Shown: positions 24,754-34,245 of the stretch, one piece after another
How positions within the stretch are numbered: the stretch's first letter is position 1
Layout of the letters: the number at the start of each line of letters is the position of its first letter
Assembly (NCBI GenBank): GCA_023422775.1
Contig: JAFAGM010000120.1
Span: 40,334-104,333 of the forward strand
Source: Pseudomonadota bacterium
GTDB lineage: Bacteria > Pseudomonadota > Alphaproteobacteria > Rhizobiales > Xanthobacteraceae
Length of the DNA stretch: 64,000 bases
Direction of reading: 5' to 3'
Notes under the pieces: model-generated
Told to the model about the DNA's origin: nothing
The model's database searches: none
What the model saw: the letters and a program-made list of their open reading frames with translations, nothing else
Program-made: the position numbers and the translations under genes

Positions 24754-24953
24754 TGGTGAGGAGACGCGCAGCGCCGTCTCGAACCATGCGGCCCCTCAGG
24801 TGCCATTCATCCTTCGAGACGCGCGAAGACGCGTTCCTCAGGATGAGGTCTGGCTTCGCAGGGTAGGCAAAGGAGCGTAAGCGACGTGCCCATCCTCCAT
24901 CACCGATGGCGCTGTGAGATGGTGGGCACGCTTCGCTTTGCTCACCCTACGAC
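24754..24953. repeat. Composite palindromic intergenic repeat
   Basis: Three consecutive inverted units: atggtgaggagacgcg...cgtctcgaaccat (24754-24789), catccttcgagacgcg...cctcaggatga (about 24809-24846), and a gggtaggcaaaggagcg...ctttgctcaccct unit (about 24858-24951). The last is the same family as the element at 37918-37998, and the first two resemble that at 39645-39765. It lies between two convergent genes. Confidence 0.75.
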
Positions 24954-24959
24954 TACGAT

Positions 24960-27900
24960 TTAGTGCGCCTGCGTTACCGCCGCGCCGGCCTTCTTCGCCT
25001 TCCGCTCCTTCAGCCAGTTCTCGAAGCGCTGGATCACGACGAAGAACGTCGGCACGAACAGCACCGCCAGACACGTCGACGCCAGCATGCCGGAGAACAC
25101 CGTGATGCCGATCGACTTCCGCGCATTGGCGCCGGCACCGGTCGCCAGCACCAGCGGAACGACGCCGAGGATGAAGGCGAACGACGTCATCAGGATCGGC
25201 CGGAACCGCGCCCGCGCCGCCGCGACCGCGGATTCCAGCAGCGGCTTGCGGTCGCGCACATGCAGTTCGAGCGCCACCTCGACGATCAGGATGGCGTTCT
25301 TGGCCGACAGCGCGATCAGCAGGATGATGCCGATCTGCGTATAGAGATTGTTCTCGATCCGCAGTCCCGTCAGCACAATCGTCGGACCGAGCAGCGACAG
25401 CGGCACCGCGAGAATGACCGATATCGGCGCGAGCCAGCTTTCATATTGCCCGGCCAGTACGAGATAGACGAGCAGCAGCGCAAGGCCGAACGCCCAGTAG
25501 ATCTGGCCGCCGACGACCTTCTCCTGGTACGACATCGCCGTCCATTCGAAGCCGGTGTTCGGCGGCAGGGTCTTGTCGGCGATCTCTTCCATCAGCTTCA
25601 TCGACTGGCCGGAACTGTAGCCGGTGGCCGGCAGGCCGATGACGGTTGCGGCAGGATAGAGATTGTACAGGCTGATCAGCGACGGACCCACCGCCGGCGT
25701 GATCTTCGCCACCGTGCCGATCGGGATCATGTCGCCATTGCTGTTGCGCACCATCATGTTCTGGATGTCGGCCGGCGTCAGGCGGAATTGCGCATCCGCC
25801 TGCGCATAGACCTGGAAGGTGCGGCCGAACTTGTTGAACTGGTTGATGAAGCTCGAACCCATGTAGGACGACAGCGTCGAGAAGATCTGGTCGGTCGTGA
25901 CGTGCAGCGTCTGGGTCTTGGTGCGGTCCACCTCGATGTCGAACTGCGGCACCATCGAGCGGAACGGCGAACTCACCCGCTGCAGCGCGCTCTGCGACGA
26001 CGCATTGGCGACGATCGCGCTCGTGATCGCCTGCAGCTTGCTGTAGTCGGAATTGCCGTCGCGGAGCTGGACCTGCATCGCAAAACCGGCGGCATTGCCG
26101 ATGCCCTGGATCGGCGGCGGCGGCACCACCAGGATCTGCGCCTCCTCGATAACGGAGAGTTTTTCGTTCAACCCGACGAACAGCGACCGCAGATCCTCGC
26201 CCTTGCCGCGCGCGCTCCACTCTTTCAGGATCAGATAGGCAACGCCCGCGTTGGCAAGGCTGGAGGAATTGTCCAGCGCGGAGATGCCGGCAATGGTGAT
26301 CACCTGATCGACGCCCGGGGTCTTGGCGGTTATCTCGCTGACCCGGGTCAGCACTTTCTGGGTCCGGTCCAGCGCCGCCCCGTCGGGCAATTGCACGGCG
26401 ACCAGCAGATAGCCCTGGTCCTCGATCGGAATGAACCCGGTCGGCACCCGCGACAGGCCGTAGCCGCCGATGGCGATCAGGATCAGCGCGCAAACGACGG
26501 AAATGCCGCTGTGCGCGACCAGCCGGCTGATCAGCCGGCTGTACCAGGCCTCGACGCGGTTATAGACCGCATTGAAGCCGCGATAGAAGAAGTTGCGCTG
26601 CTCCGGCGGCGCCGGCTGGCGCAACCACAGCGCGCACTGCGTCGGCTTGAGCGTTGCCGCGTTGACGGCGCTCAGCAGCGCCGTTGCGGCAATGACCAGC
26701 GCGAACTGCGCATACATCTGGCCTGTCAGTCCCGGCAGGAACGCCGAGGGCAGGAACACCGAGATCAGGACCAGCGTGATGCCGACGATCGGCGCAAACA
26801 GCGCGTCCATCGCGCTGATCGCGGCGTCGTGTCCGGACATGCCCTTCTCGATATTGTGCGCGGCGCCTTCGACCACGACGATGGCGTCGTCGACCACGAT
26901 GCCGATCGCCAGCACGATCGCAAACAGGGTCGAGATATTGACCGTGAAGCCGAGCGCCGCCATCGCCGCGAAGGCGCCGATGATCGTCACCGGCACCGTG
27001 GTCGCCGGCACCAGCATCGCGCGCCAGTCCTGCAGGAAGATCAGGATCACGACGAGAACGAGCAGACCGGCCTCGATCAGCGTCTTGTAGACCTCGTTGA
27101 TCGATTCCGAGACGAACTTGGTGGTGTCGAACGGCGTATCGTAGGTCACGTCCTGCGGAAACGCCTTCGCCAGCTCCTGCATCTTCTTCTCGACGGCCTG
27201 CTGGACCTCGAGCGCGTTGGCGCCGGGCGACTGGAACACGCCGATGCCGGTCGACGGCTTGTTGTTGAGCGAGAACGCCTGGCTGTAGGTCTGGGCGCCA
27301 AGCTCGACCCAGCCGACATCCCGCACGCGCGTGACGTCGCCGCTGGTGCCGGTCTTGACCACCACGTTCTCGAACTCGCCGGGCTCGGCGAGCCGTCCGC
27401 TGACGTTCAGCGTATACTGGAACGCCTGCCCCGCCGGCGTCGGCGGCGCCCCGACCTGGCCCGCGGTGACCTGCTGACTCTGCTGCTGGATCGCGGAGAT
27501 GACGTCCTGCGGCATCAGGCTGCGCGCATAGAGCTTGTTCGGATCGAGCCAGACCCGCATCGAGTACTGGCCGGCGCCGAACACGGTGACGTTGCCGACG
27601 CCGGGCAGACGCGACAGCTCGTCGCGAATGTTGATGGTGGCGTAGTTGCTCAGGAACAGGCTGTCATAGGTCGCCTTCGGTGAGCTCAGCGTAACGAACA
27701 GCAGGATCGCCGTCGACCGCTTCTGCACCGTGACGCCCTGGCTCTGCACCGATTGCGGCAGTTGCGAAAGCGCGCTCGACACGCGGTTTTGCACCAGCAC
27801 CTGCGCGAAGTTCAGGTCGGTACCGATCTTGAACGTCACCGTCAGCGTATAGGTGCCGTCAGCGCCGCTGTAGGACTGCATGTAGAGCATGTCCTCGACG

Positions 27901-28115
27901 CCATTGACCTGCTGCTCGATCGGCAGCGCCACGGTATCGATCACGGTTTTCGCGCTGGCGCCGGGATAGCGCGTGGTGACCTGCACCGTCGGCGGCACGA
28001 CGTCGGGATATTGCGCGACGGCGAGGCGGAACAGGCAGACGCCGCCGATCAGGATCATCAGGATCGCGATGACGTTGGAAAGGACGGGCCGCTCGATGAA
28101 GAACTTCGAAATCAT
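24960..28115 (-). CDS. RND multidrug efflux pump, inner-membrane subunit
   Basis: 1051-aa HAE1-type RND transporter (AcrB/MexB family). The N-terminus MISKFFIERPVLSNVIAILM is diagnostic. Proton-relay acidic pair in VLAIGIVVDDAIVVVE (about 400-415) and the lysine in SAKNAILIVE (TM10) are intact. It exports hydrophobic drugs or metabolites with the adaptor encoded 9 bp upstream. No outer-membrane TolC-like gene or adjacent regulator is present, so a TolC elsewhere must be shared. Confidence 0.95.
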   Translation of the reverse strand: MISKFFIERPVLSNVIAILMILIGGVCLFRLAVAQYPDVVPPTVQVTTRYPGASAKTVIDTVALPIEQQVNGVEDMLYMQSYSGADGTYTLTVTFKIGTDLNFAQVLVQNRVSSALSQLPQSVQSQGVTVQKRSTAILLFVTLSSPKATYDSLFLSNYATINIRDELSRLPGVGNVTVFGAGQYSMRVWLDPNKLYARSLMPQDVISAIQQQSQQVTAGQVGAPPTPAGQAFQYTLNVSGRLAEPGEFENVVVKTGTSGDVTRVRDVGWVELGAQTYSQAFSLNNKPSTGIGVFQSPGANALEVQQAVEKKMQELAKAFPQDVTYDTPFDTTKFVSESINEVYKTLIEAGLLVLVVILIFLQDWRAMLVPATTVPVTIIGAFAAMAALGFTVNISTLFAIVLAIGIVVDDAIVVVEGAAHNIEKGMSGHDAAISAMDALFAPIVGITLVLISVFLPSAFLPGLTGQMYAQFALVIAATALLSAVNAATLKPTQCALWLRQPAPPEQRNFFYRGFNAVYNRVEAWYSRLISRLVAHSGISVVCALILIAIGGYGLSRVPTGFIPIEDQGYLLVAVQLPDGAALDRTQKVLTRVSEITAKTPGVDQVITIAGISALDNSSSLANAGVAYLILKEWSARGKGEDLRSLFVGLNEKLSVIEEAQILVVPPPPIQGIGNAAGFAMQVQLRDGNSDYSKLQAITSAIVANASSQSALQRVSSPFRSMVPQFDIEVDRTKTQTLHVTTDQIFSTLSSYMGSSFINQFNKFGRTFQVYAQADAQFRLTPADIQNMMVRNSNGDMIPIGTVAKITPAVGPSLISLYNLYPAATVIGLPATGYSSGQSMKLMEEIADKTLPPNTGFEWTAMSYQEKVVGGQIYWAFGLALLLVYLVLAGQYESWLAPISVILAVPLSLLGPTIVLTGLRIENNLYTQIGIILLIALSAKNAILIVEVALELHVRDRKPLLESAVAAARARFRPILMTSFAFILGVVPLVLATGAGANARKSIGITVFSGMLASTCLAVLFVPTFFVVIQRFENWLKERKAKKAGAAVTQAH

Positions 28116-28124
28116 GGCCGGCTC

Positions 28125-29330
28125 CTACCTGGCCGCAGCCGACGACGCTTCGATCTTCTTCAGTTGCGGATCGACCTTCTGGCCGGGAATCGCCCGCAAC
28201 AGTCCGGCGGTGACGACGCGATCGTCGGGCTTGAGGCCTTCCTCGATCACGCGCAGGCCGCCGTCCTGCAGCGGCCCGACCCGGACCTTGCGCTGCTCGA
28301 CGACATTCTCGGCGTTCACGACCAGCAGATAGCGTCCGGCCTGGTCGGCGCCGAGCGCCACGTCAGGCACGAACAGCGCGTTCTGCTCCCGGTCGATCGG
28401 CACGCGAACGCGCACGAAGAAGCCCGGCAGCAAGGCGCGGTCGGAATTGGGCAACACGCCGCGCACCGGAAGCGTGCCGGTCGACTGGTTGAGCGTCACG
28501 GCGGCGTAGTCGAGCCTGCCCTTGTGCGGAAAGCCGGTCTCCGTCTGCAATCCGACTTCGATCGGCAACTGCCTGAGATCGTCCGCCGTCATCCCGCGCC
28601 GGCGGGCCTCCGCGCGGATCCGCAGCACGTCCTGTTCGTTGACGTTGAAATTCACCCAGATCGGATCGAGCGCCACGATGGTGGCAAGCTGCGTCGGCGA
28701 CGACGCCCCGACGAGTTCGCCGACGGAGGCGAGATGCGCGCTGACGACGCCGTCGAACGGCGCGGCCACATGGGTATAGCCGTAATTGACCGCCGCGATC
28801 TTGGTGTTGACCTGGGCCTGCAGCAGGCTTGCCTGCGCGTTGTCGCGCGTCGCCGTGGAGGTATCCAGCGTGGCCTGGGAAACGGCCTGCCGCTGCACCA
28901 GATCCTGCTGGCGCTTGAAGTCCGCCTCGGCCTGCCGCAGCGTCGCCTGCGCGCCGGTCTCAGCCGCCTGCGCCTGTTCGAGCTTCAGCTTGTAGGTTTC
29001 CGGCTCGATCGTGAACAGCGGCGTGCCTTCCTTCACGAAGGCGCCGTCCTTGTATTCGATCGACTGCAGAAATCCCTGCACGCGCGCGACGAGATCGACG
29101 CTCTTGACCGGCGCTGTGTTGCCGGTCGCTTCCAGATAACGCGTGAACGATCCCTGCACGGGCACCGCAACCTCGACTTTCGGCGGCGGCGGCGGAACAA
29201 AAGCATTTTGTTCGCAGGCACTTAAGACGCCGAATGCGGCAATGGCAAAAGCCGCGCGGCCGACGATGACGCCTTTTTGTCCGGCGGCGCTGGTTGGTCT
29301 CGAGCGTGCAGGCGAACGCGAAGCCTTCAT
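28125..29330 (-). CDS. RND efflux periplasmic adaptor (membrane fusion protein)
   Basis: About 401-aa HlyD/AcrA-type adaptor. From the ATG at 29330 it has a basic N-region, a hydrophobic stretch and a lipobox-like FGVLSAC, so a lipoprotein is likely. Lipoyl halves flank a helical hairpin (coiled coil about residues 100-165: EQAQAAETGATLRQAE-like), with a beta-barrel and membrane-proximal domain after (AAPFDGVVSAHLASVGELV). The frame is open to 29486; earlier ATGs at 29396 and 29486 are possible. First gene of the two-gene efflux operon. Confidence 0.9.
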   Translation of the reverse strand: MKASRSPARSRPTSAAGQKGVIVGRAAFAIAAFGVLSACEQNAFVPPPPPKVEVAVPVQGSFTRYLEATGNTAPVKSVDLVARVQGFLQSIEYKDGAFVKEGTPLFTIEPETYKLKLEQAQAAETGAQATLRQAEADFKRQQDLVQRQAVSQATLDTSTATRDNAQASLLQAQVNTKIAAVNYGYTHVAAPFDGVVSAHLASVGELVGASSPTQLATIVALDPIWVNFNVNEQDVLRIRAEARRRGMTADDLRQLPIEVGLQTETGFPHKGRLDYAAVTLNQSTGTLPVRGVLPNSDRALLPGFFVRVRVPIDREQNALFVPDVALGADQAGRYLLVVNAENVVEQRKVRVGPLQDGGLRVIEEGLKPDDRVVTAGLLRAIPGQKVDPQLKKIEASSAAAR

Positions 29331-29540
29331 TTTTCTTGCCTCAATACGTTTTTTGTTCTGCAAAAGGCCTTGATTGAAAAACCGGCTTTCCGCCATCCCA
29401 TAAAAATAGCAACAATCCGCTTGCAGTGGAACCGGAAACCGAAAATGATGCGCCCTGCCCGAATTTATTGCTGCAGTTACATTCAAGATTTAGTTCGATT
29501 GAAGCGACGGCTTCCTGCGACGACAAAAGGATTTCCAAAA

Positions 29541-30326
29541 ATGACCAACACGTTGACACGTGCGGCGAAGCTTGTGCCGTCGCTGGCGGTCGTCGCCATG
29601 TTCGCAACCACCGCGTTGGCGCAAGCGCCGAGCCAGGCCCAGCGCGACGCCATCAAGGCGCAATGCCGTTCCGATTACATGGCGCATTGCTCCAGCGTGC
29701 CGCCCGGCGGCGAGGCATCGCTGCAATGCCTGCAGAAGAACATGTCGAGCCTCTCGTCGAGTTGCCAGAGCGCGGTGCGCGCCGTCGAAGCGCCGGCCGC
29801 GCCTGCGGCTGCCAAGCCTGCCGAAGCCGCGCCGGCCAAACCTGCAGCGGCTGCGACGACGGCGGCGCCCAAATCCGCCGAGCCGAAGGCCGCTGCCGGA
29901 CAGCCGACCAGCGCGCAGGTTTCCGCCATCCGCAGCGCCTGCCGCTCCGACTATCCGAAGGTCTGCAAGGGCGTTCCGACCGGCGGCGCACCGGCCCTGC
30001 AATGCCTGGAGAAGAACAAGGCGAAACTCTCTGCCGGTTGCGCCAGCGCTGTCGCCGCCGCCGGCAGCGGTGGTGCGGCAGCACCGGCGGTTGCAGCGAC
30101 TCCGGCGGCGACCGCTGCTCCGGCGGCACCAACGGTGATCGTGCTGCGGCCGATGCGGCCGCGCGAAGAACTGTTCGTGCTGCGGTCAGCGTGCGGCACC
30201 GACGTCCGTTCGATATGCGGCGGCGTGGCGCCCGGCGGCGGTCGCATCGTGCAGTGCCTCGCGACCAATGCCGCGCAGCTTTCGCCCGCATGCAAGGATG
30301 TGCTGGCGCAGTTCGCCGCGCAGTAA
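29541..30326 (+). CDS. Secreted protein with three four-cysteine repeats
   Basis: 261-aa exported protein (signal peptide to about residue 28, TTALAQA). It contains three copies of a module with exactly conserved spacing C-x7-C-x12-C-x11-C: C42/50/63/75, C134/142/155/167 and C218/226/239/251. Each includes a (P/T)(G)G(G/A) loop (SVPPGGEA, GVPTGGAP, GVAPGGGR). Alanine/proline-rich linkers (about 82-125 and 171-205) separate them. This resembles the cysteine-rich GLG1 repeat known from the Golgi protein; its function in bacteria is unknown to me. A related one-repeat gene lies at 30828. Confidence 0.8.
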   Translation: MTNTLTRAAKLVPSLAVVAMFATTALAQAPSQAQRDAIKAQCRSDYMAHCSSVPPGGEASLQCLQKNMSSLSSSCQSAVRAVEAPAAPAAAKPAEAAPAKPAAAATTAAPKSAEPKAAAGQPTSAQVSAIRSACRSDYPKVCKGVPTGGAPALQCLEKNKAKLSAGCASAVAAAGSGGAAAPAVAATPAATAAPAAPTVIVLRPMRPREELFVLRSACGTDVRSICGGVAPGGGRIVQCLATNAAQLSPACKDVLAQFAAQ

Positions 30327-30336
30327 GTCGCGCCGG

Positions 30337-30693
30337 CTATTCTCCGCGAAAGGCCAGGATGAGCTGGATAAGCCTCACCGACAGGGCGACGTAAAAGATC
30401 GTCATCACGATTTGGTAGGCAACGTGCCAGTTCAGCTTTGCAAGCTTATAAAGGCCGTCGAGGAAATTCAGCAACAGGAGCACGGCGCCGAACAGCATGA
30501 CGCCGCGGCCGATCAGGCCATGGCGCAGATAGCCGAACAGAACGATCGATGGTTCGGTGCTGGAGACGTGGGCGCCGGCCGATACGATCAGCGTCCCGAT
30601 AATCATCTTTTCGACGTGAGAGAATATTTCCCTGGAGACCGGCTCGACACGTTCGGAATAGAACGCCAGCCATTTGGCCCTGACCTGCGCCAT
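30337..30693 (-). CDS. Small membrane protein
   Basis: 118-aa protein with about three hydrophobic segments (IIGTLIVSAGAHV, about 30-42; VMLFGAVLLLLNFLDGLY, about 65-82; IVMTIFYVALSVRLIQLIL, about 95-113) and a charged N-terminus (MAQVRAKWLAFYSERVEP). I do not recognise the family with confidence; the layout is a little like PsiE-type proteins. It lies between the two cysteine-repeat genes on the opposite strand. Confidence 0.65.
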   Translation of the reverse strand: MAQVRAKWLAFYSERVEPVSREIFSHVEKMIIGTLIVSAGAHVSSTEPSIVLFGYLRHGLIGRGVMLFGAVLLLLNFLDGLYKLAKLNWHVAYQIVMTIFYVALSVRLIQLILAFRGE

Positions 30694-30827
30694 GAATTTT
30701 CCTCGGATTTTCCCTGCGACAATAAATGGGCTTTCACTACAGCGGGTCCGAGATCAAGAAGCAAGAAGGCGGCCTGCTTGATCCGCGGATAGTCAACTCG
30801 ACGGCCGCCACGACGAGAGGAAAACCG

Positions 30828-31052
30828 ATGCTACGCGTCATCATGACCGTCACCGCCCTGCTTTGTATTATCCAGACCGGCTTCGCCCAGGAACTGACCG
30901 CCGAACAGCGCAGCGCCTGCATGGGCGACTACGAAAAATTCTGCAAGGGCGTGACGCCGGGCGGCGGACGGATCATCGCCTGCCTCGCCAAGGAGAGCGA
31001 CAAGATCACCCCGGCCTGCAAGAAGGTGCTCACGACGGCCGAGAAGAAGTAG
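30828..31052 (+). CDS. Secreted single four-cysteine-repeat protein
   Basis: 74-aa exported protein (signal peptide to about residue 20, QTGFAQ). It carries one C-x7-C-x12-C-x11-C module (C31, C39, C52, C64) with the same GVTPGGGR loop as the three modules of the protein at 29541-30326. A gagagg ribosome site precedes the ATG. The minimal, one-module form makes it the natural unit for testing the fold. Confidence 0.8.
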   Translation: MLRVIMTVTALLCIIQTGFAQELTAEQRSACMGDYEKFCKGVTPGGGRIIACLAKESDKITPACKKVLTTAEKK

Positions 31053-31120
31053 CAGGCAAGCTTTCGAGAAAGAATTTTCAAGAACCTCAGCGTCAGCCAT
31101 TCATACTGCAGGAGTCCGAT

Positions 31121-31333
31121 ATGCGTTCCTTTCTGATCATTGCATCCGCCCTGTTCGCCTTCAGCGCCGGCATGACCTTTGCACCGACCACCGCCAGCGC
31201 CGCGGTCTGCGCCGACGGGGTCGTTCGCGCCGGCTGCGCCGGGCCACGCGGCGCGGTCGTCGTTCGCAAACCACCAGCAAAGGTCTGCAAGACCGTCATC
31301 GTCAACGGCGTGGCAGTCCGCCGCTGCACCTGA
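31121..31333 (+). CDS. Small secreted protein
   Basis: 70-aa exported protein: signal peptide about 1-27 (ending TASAA) and a short basic mature part with four Cys (CADGVV, GCAGP, VCKTV, RRCT). A good ribosome site (caggag) precedes the ATG. It follows the one-repeat cysteine protein by 68 bp and may be co-transcribed. No function known. Confidence 0.7.
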   Translation: MRSFLIIASALFAFSAGMTFAPTTASAAVCADGVVRAGCAGPRGAVVVRKPPAKVCKTVIVNGVAVRRCT

Positions 31334-31456
31334 GCCGATCCTGACTCACACGAATTCCGGTCGCTGCGGGCCGATCTCTTGGCGCAGCGACCGGTGCGGC
31401 CATGTTCCTCAATTTTTCTGTGGCGCGAGCCTTCTCCACGAATTACTCTCGGCTAA

Positions 31457-31476
31457 TTAGTAAGCATACTGTCGAT
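31457..31476. promoter_or_regulatory. Putative MarR operator before the aryl-CoA hydroxylase
   Basis: TTAGTAAGCATACTGTCGAT lies 12 bp before the GTG start of the hydroxylase gene. It matches the palindrome at 36699-36718 at 16 of 20 positions, including the GTAAG-YATACTGTC core. Confidence 0.6.
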
Positions 31477-31488
31477 TGGGAGGAAGAC

Positions 31489-32628
31489 GTGCGTATCGCC
31501 GTGATCGGCGGAGGCCCCGGCGGTCTCTACTTCGCCTATCTCTGGAAGCGGCGTCATCCCGACGCTCAGATCGACCTGTTCGAGCAGAATCCCGAAGGCG
31601 CCACCTGGGGCTTCGGCGTCGTGTTCTCCGAGCAGGCGCTGGAATTCCTGCGCGCCGACGATCCCGATACCGCCGACGCCATCATGCCGCGGATGGAGAG
31701 CTGGAAGAACATCACGCTGAACCTGCGCGGGCAAAGCGTCGAGATCGACGGCGTCGGCTTCTCCTCGATCGGCCGGCTCGAACTACTCACCATCCTGCAG
31801 CAGCGCGTGCGCGCCGCAGGCGTCACGCCGCGATACGACACGACGATCCAATCGGTGGACCAGCTCAAGGGGTACGACCTGATCGTCGCCGCCGATGGGC
31901 TGAATTCGCTGGTGCGCTGCAGCTTTGAAGCCGCTTTCGGCGCCTCGGTCTCGCACTCGACCAACAAATTCGCCTGGTATGGCACCACCAAACGCTTCGC
32001 CACGCTGTCGCAGACCTTCGTAAAGACCGATCTCGGATCGTTCAACGCGCACCACTACCGCTATTCGCCGGCCATGAGCACGTTCCTGGTGGAATGCGAC
32101 GCCGCGACCTGGCAGGCGTACGGCTTCGAGGGTAAATCGATCGAGCAGTCGCAGGCGATCTGCGAAGAGGTATTCGCCGCGACGCTGGATGGCCACAAGC
32201 TGATCTCGAACAAATCGGTGTGGCGCAATTTTCCCTGGGTCTGGAACGAGAACTGGTCGCACCGGAACATGGTGCTGATCGGCGATGCGCTGCACTCGGC
32301 GCATTTCTCGATCGGTTCGGGAACGCGGCTCGCGATCGAGGACGCGATCGCACTGACCAGGGCACTGGAAGCGGAGACGGCGATTCCTGCCGCCCTCGCC
32401 CGCTACCAGGCCGAGCGCAAGCCGATCGTACAGAAACTCGTGACCGCGGCGCGCACCAGCGCCGACTGGTACGAGCATTTCCCCGAACACATGAAGCTCG
32501 ACCTGATGGATTTCGGCTACAGCTATATCACCCGCTCCGGCCGCATCGACGATGCCCGGCTGCGCGCGATGTCGCCGGCCTTCATGGCGCGCTACGAGGC
32601 TTCGAAGCAGACCGGGAGCCGGGCATGA
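31489..32628 (+). CDS. FAD-dependent aryl-CoA hydroxylase (salicylyl-CoA 5-hydroxylase-like)
   Basis: 379-aa single-component flavin monooxygenase. FAD-binding GGGPGGLYFAYLW at the N-terminus and GDALHSAHFSIGSGTRLAIED near residue 265 are intact. It resembles salicylyl-CoA 5-hydroxylases and the N-terminal domain of 2-aminobenzoyl-CoA monooxygenase/reductase, which act on CoA thioesters. The GTG at 31489 follows a good ribosome site (gggagg); an earlier in-frame start at 31402 is not supported. It overlaps the CoA ligase gene by 4 bp (atga), the partner that would supply its substrate, and has a MarR-like operator upstream. The exact substrate (salicylyl-, 3-hydroxybenzoyl- or aminobenzoyl-CoA) is undetermined. 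Confidence 0.82.
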   Translation: MRIAVIGGGPGGLYFAYLWKRRHPDAQIDLFEQNPEGATWGFGVVFSEQALEFLRADDPDTADAIMPRMESWKNITLNLRGQSVEIDGVGFSSIGRLELLTILQQRVRAAGVTPRYDTTIQSVDQLKGYDLIVAADGLNSLVRCSFEAAFGASVSHSTNKFAWYGTTKRFATLSQTFVKTDLGSFNAHHYRYSPAMSTFLVECDAATWQAYGFEGKSIEQSQAICEEVFAATLDGHKLISNKSVWRNFPWVWNENWSHRNMVLIGDALHSAHFSIGSGTRLAIEDAIALTRALEAETAIPAALARYQAERKPIVQKLVTAARTSADWYEHFPEHMKLDLMDFGYSYITRSGRIDDARLRAMSPAFMARYEASKQTGSRA

Positions 32629-34238
32629 CGCATGATATTGCCGACCAGGTCCCGCGGGACAATCCCGGCGCGCGCGAGATCGGATTTTCGCTCCCCGAGA
32701 AGTATAACGCCAGCCGCATCCTGTTCGACAATATCGCGCACGGCCGCGGCGAAAGGCTGGCGCTCACCGGTCCCGGCGGCACGCGGACATACGCGCAACT
32801 CTGCGCCGAGGCGTCGCAATGGGGGCACGGCTTCCAGTCGCTGGGCCTGAAGCGCGGCGACCGCATCCTGATGTTCCTCGACGACACGCCGGCTTATCCT
32901 GCGGCGTTCTTCGGCGCGGTACGATCGGGCTTCGTGCCGCTCCTGATCAACACGCTGACGCCGCCGGATCTCCTGCAATTCTATCTCTCGGATGCCGGCG
33001 CCACTGTCGCGGTCGCCGAGGCCGAGTTTGCGCCGCGGTTCGACACTGAAGCCTGCAAGGATACGCCGCTGCGAACGCTGATCGTGGTCAACGGCGCCGC
33101 GGGCGAACATGCCGTGCCGGACAGTTTCAATGCCGCGCCGTGGCTGCGGGGATTCTCCACCGATCTGGCGGAAGCCGACACCACCCGCGACGAGATGGCG
33201 TTCTGGATGTACTCGTCCGGCTCGACCGGACGGCCCAAGGGCATCGTGCACCTGCAGCACGACATGGCCTACAGCGAGCAGGCGTTCGCGCGCAGCGTGC
33301 TCGGGCTCGGGCCTGACGACATCTGCTTCTCGGTGCCGAAGATCTTCTTCGCCTATGGTTTCGGCAATGCCATCACCTTCCCATTCTCGGCCGGCGCGGC
33401 GACGCTGTTGTTGCCCGGCCAGCCGAAGCCGGCGGCGATTTTCGAGGCGATCGAAACATATCGTCCTTCCGTGTTCTTCGGATTGCCGACGCTCTATACC
33501 TCGCTGACCAAGGCCTGTGGCGCGTCGGCCACCGATTTCTCCTCGCTGCGCATGGCGCTGTCGGCCGCCGAGATCTTGTCGGCGGAGGTTTTCAACGGCT
33601 GGAAGGCGCTGACGGGAATCGAGATCGTCGAAGGGCTCGGCTCCACCGAGGTCCTGCACATCTATCTCTCAAACCGCCCTGAGAAAAAGAAGCTCGGCGC
33701 CGCCGGTCTGCGCGTGCCCGGCTACGAAATCCTGCTCAGGGACAAGGACGGCCGCGAGGTCGGCGACAACGAGGAAGGCATTTTGTGGGTGCGCGGCGAT
33801 TCCAATACGCCGCTGTACTGGAACCGGCCTGACAAATCGGCGGAGACGATCCGCGGGGAGGGGTGGATCTATACCGGCGACCGCTTCGTGCGCGACAGCG
33901 ACGGCTTCCATTTCTTCCGCGGGCGCGCCGACGACCTGATCAAGATCTCCGGCCAATGGGTCTATCCGCTGGAAGTCGAACTGTGCCTCGCCGAACATCC
34001 CGACATCAGGGAATGCGCCGTGTTCGCGGCCGAACTGCCGGACCGGCGCATGACGCTGAAGGCGGTCGTGGTGATGAACAGGAGCGGATTCGATCCGGAC
34101 GACGCGACAAAGACGCTGCAGGATTACGTCAAGGCGAAATTGCTGCCGTACAAATATCCGCGCGAGATCAGGTTCATCGAGGAACTGCCGAAAACCGGCA
34201 CGGGAAAAATCGACCGGCAGGCGCTGTTGAAGATGTAG
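32625..34238 (+). CDS. Aryl-CoA ligase (benzoate-CoA ligase family)
   Basis: 537-aa ANL-superfamily enzyme of the benzoate/4-hydroxybenzoate-CoA ligase type. P-loop motif YSSGSTGRPKG (about 195-205), the GLGSTE motif (about 336-341), the YTGDRF Asp region and the catalytic lysine region PKTGTGKIDRQAL at the C-terminus are present. It activates an aromatic acid with ATP and CoA. Translationally coupled to the hydroxylase upstream, it probably starts a CoA-dependent route toward gentisate, as in the salicylyl-CoA pathway. Confidence 0.88.
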   Translation: MTHDIADQVPRDNPGAREIGFSLPEKYNASRILFDNIAHGRGERLALTGPGGTRTYAQLCAEASQWGHGFQSLGLKRGDRILMFLDDTPAYPAAFFGAVRSGFVPLLINTLTPPDLLQFYLSDAGATVAVAEAEFAPRFDTEACKDTPLRTLIVVNGAAGEHAVPDSFNAAPWLRGFSTDLAEADTTRDEMAFWMYSSGSTGRPKGIVHLQHDMAYSEQAFARSVLGLGPDDICFSVPKIFFAYGFGNAITFPFSAGAATLLLPGQPKPAAIFEAIETYRPSVFFGLPTLYTSLTKACGASATDFSSLRMALSAAEILSAEVFNGWKALTGIEIVEGLGSTEVLHIYLSNRPEKKKLGAAGLRVPGYEILLRDKDGREVGDNEEGILWVRGDSNTPLYWNRPDKSAETIRGEGWIYTGDRFVRDSDGFHFFRGRADDLIKISGQWVYPLEVELCLAEHPDIRECAVFAAELPDRRMTLKAVVVMNRSGFDPDDATKTLQDYVKAKLLPYKYPREIRFIEELPKTGTGKIDRQALLKM

Positions 34239-34245
34239 CGTTCCC

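Noticed and set aside
24963..27683. 906-codon plus-strand ORF opposite the RND transporter
   Set aside because: It is an Arg/His/Asp-rich antisense shadow without domain similarity; the minus strand encodes a complete RND pump with all key residues.
29653..30291. Minus-strand ORF opposite the cysteine-repeat protein
   Set aside because: Arg/Pro-rich shadow; the plus strand has a signal peptide and exactly spaced cysteine modules.
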